From: Acidimicrobiales bacterium
GTDB taxonomy: Bacteria > Actinomycetota > Acidimicrobiia > Acidimicrobiales > Ilumatobacteraceae
Assembly: GCA_030830415.1 (NCBI GenBank)
Contig: JAURNB010000046.1
Location: 1-14,951 of the forward strand
DNA length: 14,951 bases
Reading direction: 5' to 3'
This document shows positions 14,049 to 14,951 of this stretch, in pieces. How positions within the stretch are numbered: the stretch's first letter is position 1; every line of letters starts with the position of its first letter. The position numbers and the translations under genes were made by a program. The notes beneath the pieces are model-generated. The model was not told where the DNA came from. It saw only the letters and a list, made by a program, of their open reading frames with translations, and made no database searches.

Positions 14049-14260
14049 CAGTGCGCACCGCAGCGCCATGCGTGGGTATAACAGATCTGCGCAAGCAAGA
14101 TTGGTACACTAAGACACGTATTTACGACATGACTTTTTACTCTTTCGCTTTCCTTTTTATGTCCTTGATGCCACCACTTCTGCACACACTCAGACGTAAG
14201 TGGTCTGTCATTTCTTGTGACACCTGTTTCTCTATTCATTCACTACATCGAGGTTGATCC

Positions 14261-14951
14261 GTGTCCAGCACAGAAAAGAAAAGTTCGGCAAAAAAGCCCA
14301 CTGCTGACTACGGCGCAAAAGACATTCAGGTCTTGGAAGGCCTCGACCCCGTCCGCAAACGCCCGGGTATGTACATCGGTTCCACGGGTCTGGCTGGCTT
14401 GCACCACCTCATCTGGGAAGTGGTCGACAACGCTGTTGACGAAGCAATGGCAGGTTTTTGTACCCGCATCGACGTCATCATCCAGGCCGACGGTGGTTGC
14501 CGGGTAGAAGACAACGGCCGCGGTATTCCTGTTGACCCCTACCCATCTGGCCCACATAAGGGCAAAAGCGCTGCTGAAGTAGTGCTGACCGTATTGCACG
14601 CTGGCGGCAAGTTCGGCGGCGAGGGCTACAAAGTGTCGGGTGGTCTCCACGGTGTGGGCGTGAGCGTTGTGAACGCCTTGTCGACCCGGTTGTTGCTCGA
14701 AATCGACCGCGGTGGCGAGCGTTACGAGCTTGAATTTGTTGATGGCGGAAAAATGAAGGGCAAGCTCCAAAAAATTGGTGCTTCACCTGCCAAGGGGCGT
14801 ACCAACGGTACGAGTGTGACCTTCTATCCCGACCCCGTCATTTTTGCTGCGGAAGGCATTGAGTTTGTGGCGCGCACCGTCATGGAGCGTTTGCAAACCA
14901 TGGCCTTTTTGAACAAGGGCCTCGAAGTGGTCTTCAGCGATGAACGCGCTG
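14261..14951 (+). CDS. gyrB: DNA gyrase subunit B, N-terminal part (3' end outside window)
   Basis: The first 230 residues of the ATPase subunit of gyrase, which introduces negative supercoils. The GHKL ATP-binding motifs are intact: QVLEGLDPVRKRPGMYIGST (23-42), the magnesium-binding Asn in EVVDNAVDEA (N57), DNGRGIP (84-90), the lid GGLHGVGVSVVNAL (127-140), and TNGTSVTF (181-188). The start is GTG at 14261, with GAGG seven bases upstream; the residues before the conserved core are a short Ser/Lys-rich tail. The 212-base gap after dciA suggests its own promoter. TACACT at 14105-14110 is a possible -10 but lacks a clear -35. An imperfect inverted repeat, TGTCA/TGACA, lies at 14206-14222. Confidence 0.97.
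   Translation, partial: MSSTEKKSSAKKPTADYGAKDIQVLEGLDPVRKRPGMYIGSTGLAGLHHLIWEVVDNAVDEAMAGFCTRIDVIIQADGGCRVEDNGRGIPVDPYPSGPHKGKSAAEVVLTVLHAGGKFGGEGYKVSGGLHGVGVSVVNALSTRLLLEIDRGGERYELEFVDGGKMKGKLQKIGASPAKGRTNGTSVTFYPDPVIFAAEGIEFVARTVMERLQTMAFLNKGLEVVFSDERA

Noticed and set aside
14206..14222. Imperfect inverted repeat TGTCA/TGACA before gyrB as a terminator or operator
   Set aside because: The stem is five base pairs, has no T-tract, and such repeats occur by chance. It is noted only in the gyrB entry.

Overview
This window is the chromosomal replication-origin neighbourhood of a bacterium, almost certainly an actinobacterium (Actinomycetota). The evidence is gene order. Reading left to right it runs: the C-terminal part of an MviN-type membrane protein, an ECF sigma factor, a probable anti-sigma factor, a small membrane protein, trxB, trxA and a cwlM-like gene on the plus strand. 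Next come parB, parA, rsmG, jag, yidC, yidD, rnpA and rpmH, all transcribed on the minus strand. Then dnaA, dnaN, recF, a DUF721/DciA gene and gyrB follow on the plus strand. From memory, Mycobacterium tuberculosis has the same series from Rv3910 through Rv3924c and on to Rv0001-Rv0005. GC content is moderate rather than very high, so a lineage outside the classic high-GC groups, for example Acidimicrobiia, is plausible; that placement is inference.

Layout. 2-2096 holds envelope and stress-signalling genes: an extracytoplasmic domain, the sigma factor and anti-sigma pair with an ATGA overlap, and a two-helix membrane protein. 2123-4412 is a thioredoxin system followed by a catalytically degenerate amidase-fold protein that appears to start at a rare ATT codon inside the end of trxA. 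4413-4549 is a short gap between convergent genes that carries a cluster of DnaA boxes. 4550-6227 is parB-parA, headed by two perfect 16-bp parS palindromes at 6280-6295 and 6358-6373. 6387-9523 is a tightly packed run (rpmH, rnpA, yidD, yidC, jag, rsmG) for ribosome and RNase P biogenesis and membrane-protein insertion. 9524-9827 is the divergent rpmH/dnaA control region with DnaA boxes. 11208-11492 is the dnaA-dnaN intergenic region, the best oriC candidate. 11493-14951 is the replication and repair operon, leaving the window inside gyrB.

How it works together. DnaA binds boxes beside its own gene and in the dnaA-dnaN gap to open the origin, while ParB loads on the two parS sites and works with ParA to segregate the new origins. 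DnaN, RecF, DciA and GyrB supply the clamp, gap repair, helicase loading and supercoil control. I see no CRISPR array, insertion sequence, phage gene, rRNA or tRNA, and no new multi-gene system. The most interesting points are the ATT start of the cwlM-like gene, its lost active site, the third DnaA-box cluster far from dnaA, apparent leaderless promoters, and a possible DnaA-trio element in oriC.
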